NCBI GenBank assembly: GCA_944323345.1
Contig: CALUSC010000002.1
Coordinates: 62,001 to 126,000, forward strand
DNA length: 64,000 nt
Source: an uncultured Bacteroidales bacterium
Lineage (GTDB): Bacteria > Bacteroidota > Bacteroidia > Bacteroidales > UBA932
Direction: 5' to 3'
A program made the position numbers and the translations under genes. The notes beneath the pieces were generated by a model. The model searched no databases, had not been told where the DNA came from, and saw only the letters and a list, made by a program, of their open reading frames with translations. Below are positions 44,242-54,200 of the stretch, in pieces (position 1 is the first letter of the stretch; every line of letters starts with the position of its first letter).

Positions 44242-45900
44242 TTTTGCATTGGCGACAGCCGCATCGGTCAGAACAGAACCGCTCAACATCCTGGCAATTT
44301 CAAGGACTCTCCCCTCTTCGGAGAGTCTTTTCATTTCCGATACCGCACGGCCGCTGTCCGAAGTACTCTTGGTCACCAGATAATGTGCGGAACCTTTGGC
44401 CGCTACCTGCGGAAGATGTGTAATCGCAAATACCTGCATGTATGAACCCATTTCGCAGATGACTGAACCCATCTTGTCTGCGACGCTGCCGGATACGCCC
44501 GTATCTATTTCGTCGAAAATCATGACAGGCATATTCGCGTACCTAGCCATAATGGATTTCAAGGCAAGCATTATACGCGACAGCTCGCCTCCCGACGCAC
44601 ATCTGGACACATCAGACAGATTCCTGCCTGTAGAAGAAAATTCATATACTACGTTATCGGCCCCGTCAGGCGACAAGGCAGACGGAGATACCGTGACACG
44701 GAATTCCGCGTCGGGCAGTTCCATGGCCCTTACGGTATCACGTATGGCAGCCGAAAGAAGTCCGGCAGCCGAATGGCGGGCGGCTGACAGTTCCGCGGCC
44801 GAATTTTCCAGAAGTTCATATTCGGACTGCCGCATTTTTCTGAGTTCCGCTATTCTGTCATCGGATCCTGCCATCGCGGATATCGATTCGGACAGGCTGT
44901 CGCGTACCGCAATCAGCTCGGCTTCTGTCTGGCACGAAAAGGCCCTCAACAGAGAATAAAGCATGGATAGCCTGTCTTCGACAATCTCCAGGCGTCCTTC
45001 GGAAATTTCAGTATCAGAATTGATGGCAGAAAGTTCAGAAAGGATATCGTCGATTTCCAGACGGCAGTTTTCAAGCCGTTCTGCCAAAGATGAAACCTTA
45101 GGGACGAATCCTGCGATCTTCTCAAGATGCCGGGATGCATCTCTGAGGACGGAAGCCACCGAGCCTTCCCCGTCTGCCGACTGCACTGAATCAAGCAGAT
45201 TCTCTGCGGCACACAGTCCGTCCTTTATATCTTCCGCGTTTGCCAGCTGCTTCTGCTCCAGTTCCAGTTCCTCCAGTTCACCATCTTTCAGACCTGCCGC
45301 ATCCAGCCTGTCGAATCTGGCCTTATCGTAATCATATTCAGACCTGGCCCTGGCTGCAGCCTGCTCCGCTTCTTCGAGTTCACGGCTTAATGTACTGTAT
45401 TTTCTGAAATGTCCGCGATAAGTATCCAGCAAAGCCGAATTACCGGCGAAACGGTCAAGCAGCGACAGCTGGAAATGCTTGTCAGACAGCAACATGGTCT
45501 GATGCTGGGAATGGATGTCAATCAGTTTCGACGACAGGGCGGACAAGAACTGGACCGACACGGGAGAATCATTGACGAATGAACGGGAACGTCCCGTAGG
45601 ATTCACTATCCTGCGGATCGTAATATTTCCGGCATCCCAGTCCGTATCATTCTCTTCCAGCAGGGTTTTCAGGTCTTCGTCATCGGGAGGTACGGAAAAC
45701 TCCCCTTCCACTACGCAATTGTCGGAAGCTTCGCCTATCATCGAAACATCCGCCTTGGCACCCATCAGAAGAGAGAGTGCGCCGAGCAGAATGGACTTTC
45801 CCGCGCCCGTCTGGCCTGTAATTATGACAAGACCCTCCGGAAATTCCGTATCCAGAGAGTCTATAAGAACATAATTCCTGATACTGAGCCGTCTGAGCAT
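44221..45900 (-). CDS. recN: DNA repair protein RecN
   Basis: 559 residues. SMC-like ATPase: IRNYVLIDSLDTEFPEGL start, Walker A GQTGAGKS at 29-36, long coiled-coil arms (about 160-370), signature SGGELSRIMLALK near 440 and Walker B MIFDEIDTGVSG. It acts in double-strand break repair. Starts 12 bases after rpoZ and probably shares the trxB-bamD-rpoZ transcript. A second recombination gene set (recA, recX) lies elsewhere in the window. Confidence 0.95.
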   Translation of the reverse strand: MLRRLSIRNYVLIDSLDTEFPEGLVIITGQTGAGKSILLGALSLLMGAKADVSMIGEASDNCVVEGEFSVPPDDEDLKTLLEENDTDWDAGNITIRRIVNPTGRSRSFVNDSPVSVQFLSALSSKLIDIHSQHQTMLLSDKHFQLSLLDRFAGNSALLDTYRGHFRKYSTLSRELEEAEQAAARARSEYDYDKARFDRLDAAGLKDGELEELELEQKQLANAEDIKDGLCAAENLLDSVQSADGEGSVASVLRDASRHLEKIAGFVPKVSSLAERLENCRLEIDDILSELSAINSDTEISEGRLEIVEDRLSMLYSLLRAFSCQTEAELIAVRDSLSESISAMAGSDDRIAELRKMRQSEYELLENSAAELSAARHSAAGLLSAAIRDTVRAMELPDAEFRVTVSPSALSPDGADNVVYEFSSTGRNLSDVSRCASGGELSRIMLALKSIMARYANMPVMIFDEIDTGVSGSVADKMGSVICEMGSYMQVFAITHLPQVAAKGSAHYLVTKSTSDSGRAVSEMKRLSEEGRVLEIARMLSGSVLTDAAVANAKSLLSAR

Positions 45901-45912
45901 TCCTTAATATGG

Positions 45913-46233
45913 CTATTCCTCGTCTTCCTTTCTGGCCATTCTGTAGAAAATCTCACCGTTTTCAAACTCGGAGATAGCCACAAGCGCAGGCTTTGGCTGC
46001 TTCTCATAGAATTTCGATATTTCTATCTGCTCCCTGTTTTCGAAAACTTCCTCCATGGTATCTCTGTCGTTCTTGAAATCCTCGAGTTTCCTGGTAAGCT
46101 CCTTTTTTTCCGCTATGGCGATCTGGTTAGCCCTCTTGGAAAGAATGACTACTGATTCATAAATATTTCCGGTAGGAGCCGCGATGTCGCAGAGATCTCT
46201 GGTGATGGTGTTGGTAGGTATTTTTTTAGTCAT
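45913..46233 (-). CDS. rpoZ: RNA polymerase omega subunit, Bacteroidetes type
   Basis: 106 residues. IPTNTITRDLCDIAAPTGNIYESVVILSKRANQIA carries the omega signature (YExVxxxSKRANQIA) with an insertion relative to E. coli, as in Bacteroidetes, followed by EFENGEIFYRM. It supports assembly of the polymerase core. Lies between bamD and recN. The acidic tail EDEE is normal for the family. Confidence 0.9.
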   Translation of the reverse strand: MTKKIPTNTITRDLCDIAAPTGNIYESVVILSKRANQIAIAEKKELTRKLEDFKNDRDTMEEVFENREQIEISKFYEKQPKPALVAISEFENGEIFYRMARKEDEE

Positions 46234-46292
46234 AACAAATTTATTTCTCTATCTAATTATACAGCAGGTTTCAGTACGGGTTTCAAAAATTT

Positions 46293-47159
46293 TTACATAT
46301 CATCGGAAAATTTTCCTTTTCTGATATCTTTTTCCATTTTCCTGTCGATTTCCTCTATTTCTTCTCCGGCATACCTGCCCAAAGCCCTCTGGGCACGTCT
46401 GTAAAGAATGTCGAGTTCACGGATATATCCGGATTCAGGATACTCGCTCTTGAAATTCAGATAATCATCCACGAAAGTCATATATCTTTCCTTCTGCTTC
46501 TTCTGGACACTGAGCTGGGCGTACTTGTATGAAGACATCGCTATATAATACAATATGTCTTCGCGGTACATGTTCTCGGAGTCATCCTTCAACACATTGC
46601 GGAAAGCCACCCTGGACGCTATGTAATCTTCCATTTTATAATAAAGCCTGGCAGCCTCGAACGCCTTCGTATCAAGTCTGGCTTCCAGGTCATCCATCAT
46701 AAGACGGCATGCCTCCATGTGCACTGATGCCGGATACTCCTTCATATATTCGGAAATGGCATTCATGGCCTTGTACGTCGGCGTCTGGTCCAGTTCATAC
46801 CTCAAGGTCGAACGATAGAGGCAGTCGAGCCTCAGGAATCTGGCTTCCGGAGCAAACGGGCTGCGCGGGAAATACTCCAGGAAATGATCGAAATTGGTTT
46901 CGGCAGTATAATAATCCCGGAATCTGTAATTGCTCAGACCCCAATAATACTGTACAGTATCATCTCTTTCTGTACCGGAAGTAAGGACTGAAAGGGACTC
47001 GAACAATGCTGCCGCCTTCGAATACTTCCCGTCATTGTAATACTCGAATGCCGCTTCATATTTTGTATCCACGTCATTGCTGTTGAGCAGCATTTCATAT
47101 TGGGACTTGCAAGAGAACAGACTCAGGGCCCCAAGCATCAGGATGAAAATTCTTTTCAT
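46293..47159 (-). CDS. bamD: Outer-membrane assembly lipoprotein BamD
   Basis: 288 residues. Lipobox Cys17 (LSLFSC) then TPR-like helices (about 25-260): AFEYYNDGKYSKAAALFESL near 41 and TAETNFDHFLEYFPRSPFAPEARF near 80 match BamD. It works with BamA in outer-membrane protein insertion. Between trxB and rpoZ. The C-terminal charged tail (EEIEEIDRKMEKDIRKGKF) is typical. Confidence 0.9.
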   Translation of the reverse strand: MKRIFILMLGALSLFSCKSQYEMLLNSNDVDTKYEAAFEYYNDGKYSKAAALFESLSVLTSGTERDDTVQYYWGLSNYRFRDYYTAETNFDHFLEYFPRSPFAPEARFLRLDCLYRSTLRYELDQTPTYKAMNAISEYMKEYPASVHMEACRLMMDDLEARLDTKAFEAARLYYKMEDYIASRVAFRNVLKDDSENMYREDILYYIAMSSYKYAQLSVQKKQKERYMTFVDDYLNFKSEYPESGYIRELDILYRRAQRALGRYAGEEIEEIDRKMEKDIRKGKFSDDM

Positions 47160-47180
47160 TTAATCTAATGATATCGTTTT

Positions 47181-48101
47181 CTATGAATTAAGATATTTTT
47201 CAGCGTCAAGTGCGGCACGGCATCCGGAAGCGGCAGCAGTTATGGCCTGTCTGTAAAGCGGGTCCTGGACGTCTCCGGCGGCAAATACGCCATCCACATT
47301 GGTGCGGGACGTCTTGCCGTCAGTCACGATATAGCCGTTTTCGTCCGTATCGATCCACCGGGAAAAGACTTCGGAATTCGGATGATGCCCGATGGCCAGG
47401 AAAAAGCCGTCTATGGCGATATCGAACACTTCTCCGTCCTTTCTGAGAATACGCGCCCCCGTCACGCCTGACAAGTCCCCGAGAATTTCCCGGGTATTGC
47501 AATTCCAGAGAATCTCGATATTGGGAGTGGATTTCACCTTTTCCTGCATGGCCGGAGAAGCTCTCAGAACGTCCCTGCGCACTATCATGTAGACCTTGGA
47601 ACATATATTCGCAAGATAAGAGGCTTCTTCGCAGGCGGTATCCCCTCCTCCCACAACGGCCACCTGCCTGTTGCGGTAGAAAAAGCCGTCGCATGTAGCG
47701 CAGGCCGAAACTCCCATCCCCCTGAATCTGGTTTCCGACTCAAGTCCGAGATATTTGGCAGTGGCCCCGGTAGCAATGATCAGGGAATCGGCCTCGATTT
47801 CATCTCCGTTATCGACGGTTATTCTGAAAGGACGCGAAGATAGGTCCGCCCCTGTGATTATGCCGCGTCTGAGATCGGCGCCGAGTCTTGCAGCCTGCGC
47901 CCTCATGGAATCCATCAGGGCCTGGCCCGCAATGCCGTTCTCGAAACCGGGATAGTTTTCTATATCCGTAGTCGTAGTAAGCTGCCCGCCTGGCTGGATA
48001 CCCTCATAAAGGACAGGCGAAAGATTCGCCCTCGAAGCATAAATGGCGGCAGTATAACCTGCAGGGCCGCCCCCTGCTATCAAGCATCTTACTTTTTCCA
48101 T
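47181..48101 (-). CDS. trxB: Thioredoxin-disulfide reductase
   Basis: 306 residues. FAD motif GGGPAGYTAAIYASRA at 10-25, redox site CATC at 134-137, NADPH motif GGGDTACEEASYL near 152 and the C-terminal FAD motif GVFAAGDVQDPLYRQ. It reduces thioredoxin with NADPH. Two copies of its promoter lie in the 150-base upstream gap. The downstream bamD follows by 21 bases. Confidence 0.96.
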   Translation of the reverse strand: MEKVRCLIAGGGPAGYTAAIYASRANLSPVLYEGIQPGGQLTTTTDIENYPGFENGIAGQALMDSMRAQAARLGADLRRGIITGADLSSRPFRITVDNGDEIEADSLIIATGATAKYLGLESETRFRGMGVSACATCDGFFYRNRQVAVVGGGDTACEEASYLANICSKVYMIVRRDVLRASPAMQEKVKSTPNIEILWNCNTREILGDLSGVTGARILRKDGEVFDIAIDGFFLAIGHHPNSEVFSRWIDTDENGYIVTDGKTSRTNVDGVFAAGDVQDPLYRQAITAAASGCRAALDAEKYLNS

Positions 48102-48119
48102 GACTTAATTTTTGAAGCA

Positions 48120-48152
48120 CAAATATACGCAGAAACTGAGAGGAATGGAAAT
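48120..48152 (-). repeat. Promoter-bearing direct repeat, copy 1 (proximal to trxB)
   Basis: 33-base unit, identical to 48205-48237 except at two positions (perfect over the first 23). On the minus strand it contains the -7 box TATATTTG (48127-48120) with TTTC at 20 bases spacing. Copies are 85 bases apart. Confidence 0.75.
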
Positions 48153-48174
48153 AAACTTGTTCAATTTCCATTCC
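48142..48174. repeat. Perfect inverted repeat in the trxB upstream region
   Basis: GGAATGGAAAT at 48142-48152 and its reverse complement at 48164-48174, 11-base loop. It sits between the two promoter copies and may be a regulator site or the hairpin terminating the SDR transcript (no T-run). Confidence 0.55.
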
Positions 48175-48204
48175 CGAAGTGCCACAGTATATGTGGCCGC
48201 AGGC

Positions 48205-48237
48205 CAAATATACGCAGAAACTGAGAGCAAAGGAAAT
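48205..48237 (-). repeat. Promoter-bearing direct repeat, copy 2 (distal to trxB)
   Basis: Second copy of the unit at 48120-48152, again with minus-strand TATATTTG (48212-48205) and TTTC 20 bases further upstream. It would give trxB a second, longer transcript passing the inverted repeat at 48142-48174. Confidence 0.7.
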
Positions 48238-48253
48238 TTATTTACAATGGCAA

Positions 48254-49084
48254 CTACAATCCCGACACACGCTTTTTCAATGCCTCATAGACCGGAATGA
48301 TTATCCAGTCCGGCAAAATCGCGGCAAAGAAAAGGAAAACATGATTTATCAGTCCGGGCATCACGCTCTTGCGCTTTCTGAACATCGCCCTCAGCGCCTT
48401 TTCGGCAGCTTTCCGCGGAGGTATCATTACCGCTATCCTGACGGCAAGCCTGCGAAGAGACGGTTTGAGAGGATACAAAGGCGTGTCCACAGCCCCGAAA
48501 TAAGCCGTAGTCACGCTGACCCCGGTTCCATGACATTCTATCCTGAGAGAACGTGAAAAAGCCTTTATGAATCTTTTCGTATTGGCATACATGCCCACCG
48601 CCGGCCATGGCATCCACGCGGCAAGGGAGGAAATATTCAGGACATAACCCTTGCCCCTCGCCATCATCTCCGGGATAATCTCCCTGCACAGCATCAAAGG
48701 CGTGTATGCATGCACCATCATTATTGTGGAAAGCAGTTTCCTGTCGGTAGATACGACAGACCTGAAAAAGAAAAGCCCTGCGTTATTGATCAGAATCTCT
48801 ACAGGATATCCGAATTCAGAAGCAGCCCTCCCGATTTCAGATGCAGCAGACATTTCCGACAAATCCAGGACTAAGGGCAGGACCTTGAATCCGGCATCGG
48901 AAGGGACCAGAGCCGTCACCTCCGAAACCGTCTGTTCCAACTTTGCGGCAGAAATATCCACCAGAATCAGGTTATATCCGTTTTCAGCGAGGATCCCGGC
49001 ATATATCTGCCCCATTCCTCCTGCAGCCCCTGTCACGATGGCCGCAGCTTCATAATTCCCGAACGGAATCTTCTCGTCTCTCAT
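48254..49084 (-). CDS. Short-chain dehydrogenase/reductase
   Basis: 276 residues from ATG 49084; the frame is open to a TTG at 49159, which would run through the fur promoter region. NAD(P) motif TGAAGGMGQIYA near 18-29, NNAG near 98 and the catalytic Ser (NISSLAAW) with Tyr and Lys in YANTKRF. The C-terminal helix (AILPDWIIIPVYEAL) is hydrophobic. Reaction unknown: SDR of the lipid/ketoacyl-reductase-like group (inference). Divergent from fur. Confidence 0.85.
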   Translation of the reverse strand: MRDEKIPFGNYEAAAIVTGAAGGMGQIYAGILAENGYNLILVDISAAKLEQTVSEVTALVPSDAGFKVLPLVLDLSEMSAASEIGRAASEFGYPVEILINNAGLFFFRSVVSTDRKLLSTIMMVHAYTPLMLCREIIPEMMARGKGYVLNISSLAAWMPWPAVGMYANTKRFIKAFSRSLRIECHGTGVSVTTAYFGAVDTPLYPLKPSLRRLAVRIAVMIPPRKAAEKALRAMFRKRKSVMPGLINHVFLFFAAILPDWIIIPVYEALKKRVSGL

Positions 49085-49123
49085 TTTACAGACAAAATTT
49101 AATTTTGAATATTTCAATTTTAT

Positions 49124-49154
49124 TTTGTGCAATAACCAATATTTCTTAATTTTG
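49124..49154 (+). promoter_or_regulatory. fur-family gene promoter
   Basis: TTTG at 49124-49127, spacer 19, TAATTTTG at 49147-49154: full consensus in both elements. Only 18 bases separate it from the ATG. Confidence 0.75.
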
Positions 49155-49155
49155 C

Positions 49156-49168
49156 GCACTAAAAGTGC
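49156..49168 (+). promoter_or_regulatory. Inverted repeat at the fur-family start site
   Basis: GCACT (49156-49160), AAA, AGTGC (49164-49168): perfect 5-base arms at the predicted transcription start. A GTGCAATAA direct repeat occurs at 49127-49135 and 49165-49173. This fits an autoregulatory operator; no classic Fur box (GATAAT trimer) is seen. Confidence 0.5.
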
Positions 49169-49172
49169 AATA

Positions 49173-49634
49173 ATGACTAATCAAAGCCAAAAACCCAATA
49201 TAGAACAATTCAAGAATGTACTCAGGGCACATTCACTGAAAGCCACCCCGCAGAGGCTTGCCGTCCATGAAGCCATGATGAAACTCGGCCATGCGTCGGC
49301 AGACATGGTAACGGATGAAATCAGGAAAAGCAGCGGGACGAAAGTCACCGTCGCATCCGTATACAATATCCTTACCAATATGGCAATGCTCGGAATATAT
49401 CATCACAGATTAAGTTCCAACAACAAGATGTATTTCGATGTCAATACATTCAAGCACTTTCACATCTACGACTGCGAGCACCACCAGTACAAGGACGTGA
49501 TAGACAACGAACTGGTAGAACTGGTGGAAAACTATTTCAGCAAACGCAGATTCCGCGGCTACAGCATCGACCACATCGACATCCAGCTGGTAGGACGGCC
49601 TACAAAGAAAAAACGGAACGCTTTTTCCATGTAA
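49173..49634 (+). CDS. Fur family metal-dependent regulator
   Basis: 153 residues from ATG 49173. Winged helix about 12-90 with LKATPQRLAVHEAMMKLGHASAD and SVYNILTNMAMLGI (recognition helix). The metal region reads KHFHIYDCEHHQYKDV: the second structural cysteine of the usual CxxC is missing (CEHHQ), and no second CxxC appears near the C-terminus. Such Bacteroidetes members include PerR-type peroxide sensors. Promoter and palindrome suggest autoregulation. Targets unknown. Confidence 0.85.
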   Translation: MTNQSQKPNIEQFKNVLRAHSLKATPQRLAVHEAMMKLGHASADMVTDEIRKSSGTKVTVASVYNILTNMAMLGIYHHRLSSNNKMYFDVNTFKHFHIYDCEHHQYKDVIDNELVELVENYFSKRRFRGYSIDHIDIQLVGRPTKKKRNAFSM

Positions 49635-49641
49635 GCCGGCA

Positions 49642-51114
49642 TCAGCGCAGTCCCGCCTTCACTTTCCTCGCCGCAAAGATACAATAGACGAGCGCAGCCA
49701 GAGCCGCCGCTCCGCCGCTGACGTATCCGATCACAGGATCGAGATACAATCCGCCGGATTTGTATGGCGCCATAAGGAAATAGCTGATGCAGACAAAAGT
49801 CAGGAACGAGGCCGGAACCGATGTCATCCAGTGCGGCTTGCCCGACCTTACCAGATAAGCCGTCACTGTCCACAGGACAAGAGCTGCCAGTATCTGGTTG
49901 CAGATACCTACATAATTCCACACAGTGGAGAAATCTGCCATACAGAAAAAATATGCCGCAACGAATATAGGTACGGACACCACGAGCCTGTGCGAAATCT
50001 TCTTCTGGCTGTATCTGAACAGGTCCGCAATAGTGAGACGCATGCTCCTGAAGGCCGTATCTCCGGATGTTATAGGGCAGACCACCACTCCTACGACAGC
50101 GATTATCGCCCCTACCTTGCCGAGCCAGCTCTTGCATATCATATCCACTGCTATCGCAGGCGTAACCTTCGTCAGTTCGCCGTTTATCATGATACCGTTG
50201 GTCGCCGCGTCGTTCAGTCCTTCAGGACCGCCGAAATATGCCATGGCTGCACTTGCCCATATCATGGCAACGATTCCTTCCGCCACCATCGCCCCGTAGA
50301 ATACGGGTTTGCCGTATTTTTCATTTTTCAGACATCTGGACATGAGCGGAGACTGGGTGGAATGGAAACCCGAAATAGCACCGCACGAAATCACGATGAA
50401 CAGCATCGGGATCAGGATATTGTTCTGTGGATCGGAATGATAGTTCCTTATCGTATCGGGCGTAAGTTCCGGCATGGAGAGCGAGCCGGTAATATCGCCC
50501 CACAGCATGGCGCCTCCGACACCTACCGCCATGAAAAGCAGGGCCGCACCCATGAACGGATATATGGATCCTATAATCTTGTCAATCGGCAGAAGCGTAG
50601 CCAGAATATAATATGCAAAAATGATATACAGCCACCATGTCTTGTCCCATCCGGTAAGCGACTGCATCAGGTCAGCAGGTCCTGTCACGAAAGACACGCC
50701 CACGGCCAGCAGCAGGAACGGGACGAACACATTCATGAATGTCTTGGCTCCCCTGCCGAGATACTTCCCCGTCAGATCAGGCATATTCACGCCGTCGTTC
50801 CTGAGGGACAGCATGCCTGAGAAATAATCATGCACCGCCCCCATGAATATGCAGCCCAACACAATCCACAGATATGCCACAGGCCCGTAGGCAGCACCCA
50901 TGATGGCACCGAAAATAGGTCCGAGACCGGCGATGTTCAGAAACTGTATCACAAAGACTTTCCAGGTAGGCATTTCCTTGTAGTCGACGCCGTCCGCCTT
51001 GGTGACAGCCGGAGTTTTCCGTCCGGGATCGGCCCCGAAAAACCTGTCTACAAATTTTCCGTAGATCAAATAGCCGGCTACAAGAGCAATGACGGCCAGA
51101 CAAAATGTAATCAT
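49642..51114 (-). CDS. cstA: CstA family peptide/pyruvate transporter
   Basis: 490 residues, about 13 hydrophobic segments. The N-terminal AGYLIYGKFVDRFFG and TWKVFVIQFLNIAGLGPIFGA segment near 48 and the GAVHDYFSGMLSLRNDG loop near 92 are CstA signatures. The short form, without the extra C-terminal part of E. coli CstA (about 700 residues), is typical of Bacteroidetes. In E. coli the family imports peptides or pyruvate during starvation. Convergent with the fur-family gene. Confidence 0.93.
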   Translation of the reverse strand: MITFCLAVIALVAGYLIYGKFVDRFFGADPGRKTPAVTKADGVDYKEMPTWKVFVIQFLNIAGLGPIFGAIMGAAYGPVAYLWIVLGCIFMGAVHDYFSGMLSLRNDGVNMPDLTGKYLGRGAKTFMNVFVPFLLLAVGVSFVTGPADLMQSLTGWDKTWWLYIIFAYYILATLLPIDKIIGSIYPFMGAALLFMAVGVGGAMLWGDITGSLSMPELTPDTIRNYHSDPQNNILIPMLFIVISCGAISGFHSTQSPLMSRCLKNEKYGKPVFYGAMVAEGIVAMIWASAAMAYFGGPEGLNDAATNGIMINGELTKVTPAIAVDMICKSWLGKVGAIIAVVGVVVCPITSGDTAFRSMRLTIADLFRYSQKKISHRLVVSVPIFVAAYFFCMADFSTVWNYVGICNQILAALVLWTVTAYLVRSGKPHWMTSVPASFLTFVCISYFLMAPYKSGGLYLDPVIGYVSGGAAALAALVYCIFAARKVKAGLR

Positions 51115-51161
51115 AACCTAATTAATGACAATAAGTTGCACATTATTACCCAAAAATCGTC

Positions 51162-51169
51162 CAAAGTTA
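51162..51169 (-). promoter_or_regulatory. -7 promoter box for cstA
   Basis: Minus-strand TAACTTTG, 48 bases before the cstA ATG. No consensus -33 element. Confidence 0.5.
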
Positions 51170-51204
51170 CTGTTTTTCTTTCAACATTGCGACAAGCTTT
51201 CCGG

Positions 51205-51229
51205 AAATCTGCAAGGTTGTCGCAGATTT
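51205..51229. promoter_or_regulatory. Inverted repeat upstream of the susC promoter
   Basis: AAATCTGC at 51205-51212 and GCAGATTT at 51222-51229, perfect 8-base arms with a 9-base gap, ending 3 bases before the -7 box at 51233. Position suits an operator controlling the SusCD locus. Confidence 0.5.
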
Positions 51230-51232
51230 TAC

Positions 51233-51240
51233 TATTTTTG
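51233..51240 (+). promoter_or_regulatory. -7 promoter box for the SusCD locus
   Basis: TATTTTTG, full TAnnTTTG match, 38 bases before the susC ATG. No TTTG -33 element, as expected for a regulated or ECF-dependent promoter. Confidence 0.5.
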
Positions 51241-51278
51241 CAGTCTGGAAACCGACAACAATTCGAACCTGACACAAA

Positions 51279-54200
51279 ATGTATTGTCACGAAAAACCCG
51301 GATCGAGGGTATTGTCCCTTATCCTGACTATTGCCGCAGCTGCGGCAATGTTCCCCGCCGTCCTTTCGGCCCAGGATGCAGCATCTGCAAACAGCGAGAC
51401 AGAAAACATAAGCGGCACCGTTGTGGACGCCTCTGACGGATATCCGCTTATCGGCGTATCCGTAATGCTCGAAGGCACGCTGCACGGAGTCGCGACTGAC
51501 CTGGACGGAAATTTCACTCTGGATATATCCTCATCGCCCTGCAACATAGTATTTTCATACGTCGGATACGAGACTGTCACCCTGGAATTCGACGGCACTA
51601 ACGCATCATCGTTCTCCAGGATAATCATGAAAGGTAACGCACTGGAACTCAATGATGTAGTAGTCACCGGAGTCTACGAGCGGAAAAAGGAAAGCTTTAC
51701 CGGAGCATCCGCCACATTCAAGGGAGACCAGCTGAAAAAGGTCGGCTCGCAGAATATAATGCAAAGCCTCCAGACTCTCGACCCGTCGTTCAGAATCATG
51801 GAAAGCGCGCAATTCGGCTCCAACCCCAATACCATGCCCGACATAGAAATACGCGGGAAAACCAGTGTCGCCGGACTGCGGGAGGAGTATGGTACGGACC
51901 CCAACCAGCCGCTGTTCATTCTGGACGGATTCGAAACCACGCTGGAGACCGTCATGAACCTCAACATGAACCGTGTAGCATCGGTAACTATCCTTAAGGA
52001 TGCCGCTTCCACGGCAATATACGGGTCAAAAGCATCGAACGGAGTCGTGGTCATCGAAACCAAGACTCCGGCAAAAGGCAGACTGCAGCTCTCGTACAAA
52101 GGTGATTTCGGAGTGGACATTGCAGATCTGTCAGACTACAATCTGATGAATGCCGCTGAAAAACTGGAATTCGAAACACTGGCAGGCGTATACACGGACG
52201 GGAACGGAGATCCGTTCAACCAGGTCAGGCTCGACAATCTGCGCAATGACAGACTGAAAGCCATAGCAAGCGGAGTCGATACCTACTGGCTGAGCGAACC
52301 AATTCGTACCGGATTCACCCACAAGCACAACCTGTATGCGGAAGGAGGGGAAGAAAAAATCCGCTACGGTATCGGACTCAGTTACGGAGGCGTGCAGGGA
52401 GTGATGAAAGGATCCGACAGACAGACTCTGGAAGGGAACATTGACCTGATTTACAGAACAGGGAAATTCCAGTTCAGCAACAAACTGACTATAAATTACC
52501 TCAATACCAACGATCCTGCCGTGTCGTTTTCAGAGTATGCATACGCGAATCCGTATTACAGGAAATACAATTCCGACGGAGGAATCGACAAATATCTTTA
52601 TTATCCGGAGGAAGGGACGGATGACTATCCCGTAACGAACCCTTTATGGAACGCACACCTGAACAACTACGATACCTCAAGCAGTTTCGGGTTTACAAAC
52701 AACTTCATATTCGAATGGTTCATAAAGGATTACCTCCGCTTTCGGGCAAAATTCGGAATCACCAAGAATGACCAGGACGATCAGGCAAGACTTTCCCCTC
52801 TCCATTCCATGTTCGACGACCTCGAAGATACTGAAAAAGGGCTGTTCACCCAGACGATGATCCGCGAACTGGCATACGAGGGCGATGCAGCGGTGACATT
52901 CGGAAAACTCATTGCCGGAAGGCACATGGTCAACGCTGTAGGAGGTTTCAATTTCAGCAGCAGCAAATATATGAATTACGGCTACTCGGCCAATGGCTTC
53001 ACCGATGACCAGTTTGCAGCTCCGTCGTTCGCGAACAATTATCCGGAAGGTGACAGCCCGGACTACAGCGAAACTTTAAAGAGAGCAGTAAGTTTCTATA
53101 TCAACGGAGGATACGCATACGACGACCGTTATCTGCTCGACGTAAACTACCGTCTGGACGGAGCCTCCATGTTCGGCACCGGCAACAAATTCAGGAATAC
53201 CTGGTCCGCCGGACTTGGGTGGAACATACATAACGAGGCTTTCCTGACAGACAGGACCGACTTTTTCCAGATGCTCAAGATAAGAGGGTCAGTAGGTAAT
53301 CCCGGAAACCAGAATTTCTCTGCATATCAGGCATTCACGACCTACAAGTTCAACGGCTGGATGACGAATGTCTTCGGTACTGGAGTAATCGTCAATGAAC
53401 TGGGCAATACCGGCCTGGCATGGCAGGAGACCATAAACTACGACATAGGCACGGATATCACCTTCTGGGAAGACCGCATAAACCTCACGTTCGACTATTT
53501 CTGGAAAGACACGGACCCTCTGCTGGCGATAATTTCGACCAGGGGATCAATGGGCGTATCCAGCGTAGCCATGAACGCCGGCTCCCAGAAGACTCACGGA
53601 TGGGAAGCCACATTCAGGATTTCACCCGTATACAGGCCTCACGAAGGGATAAACTGGAATATCAGCATCAATGCCGCCAGTTCCAGATCCAGATATGCAG
53701 ATATCGGCAATTCGTTCAGCAGGCTCAACGAAGAAGGCAAAGCATCTCTGGCCGGAACCACAAGATATTATGACGGAGGCAGTCCTACGGCGATATGGGC
53801 AGTACGGTCCGCAGGCATTGACCCGGCAACGGGGCAGGAACTTTTCATCAAAAAAGACGGGACTTACTCTTTCACCTATGATGTCAACGATGAAGTGGTG
53901 GTAGGCGACACGCAGCCCAAACTCGAAGGAGTAGTCGGCACGACGCTGTACTACAAGGGTCTGTATATCGGGTGTTATTTCAGATATCAGCTCGGAGGCC
54001 AGATATTCAACACTTCGCTTTTCCAGAAAGTCGAGAACATAGGCACACAGGACGTCTACAACAATCAGGACAAGAGAGCTCTGTATGACAGATGGTCTGA
54101 AAACCACAGGGAAGCCTGGTTCAAAGGCATTTCCCTCGTACAGACCACGGACAAGTCATCGCGTTTCGTAATGGACGAAAACACTTTCACAGGAGAATCC

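Noticed and set aside
48120-48237. Short direct repeats as a CRISPR array
   Set aside because: Only two copies, 85 bases apart, each containing a promoter box; no cas genes.
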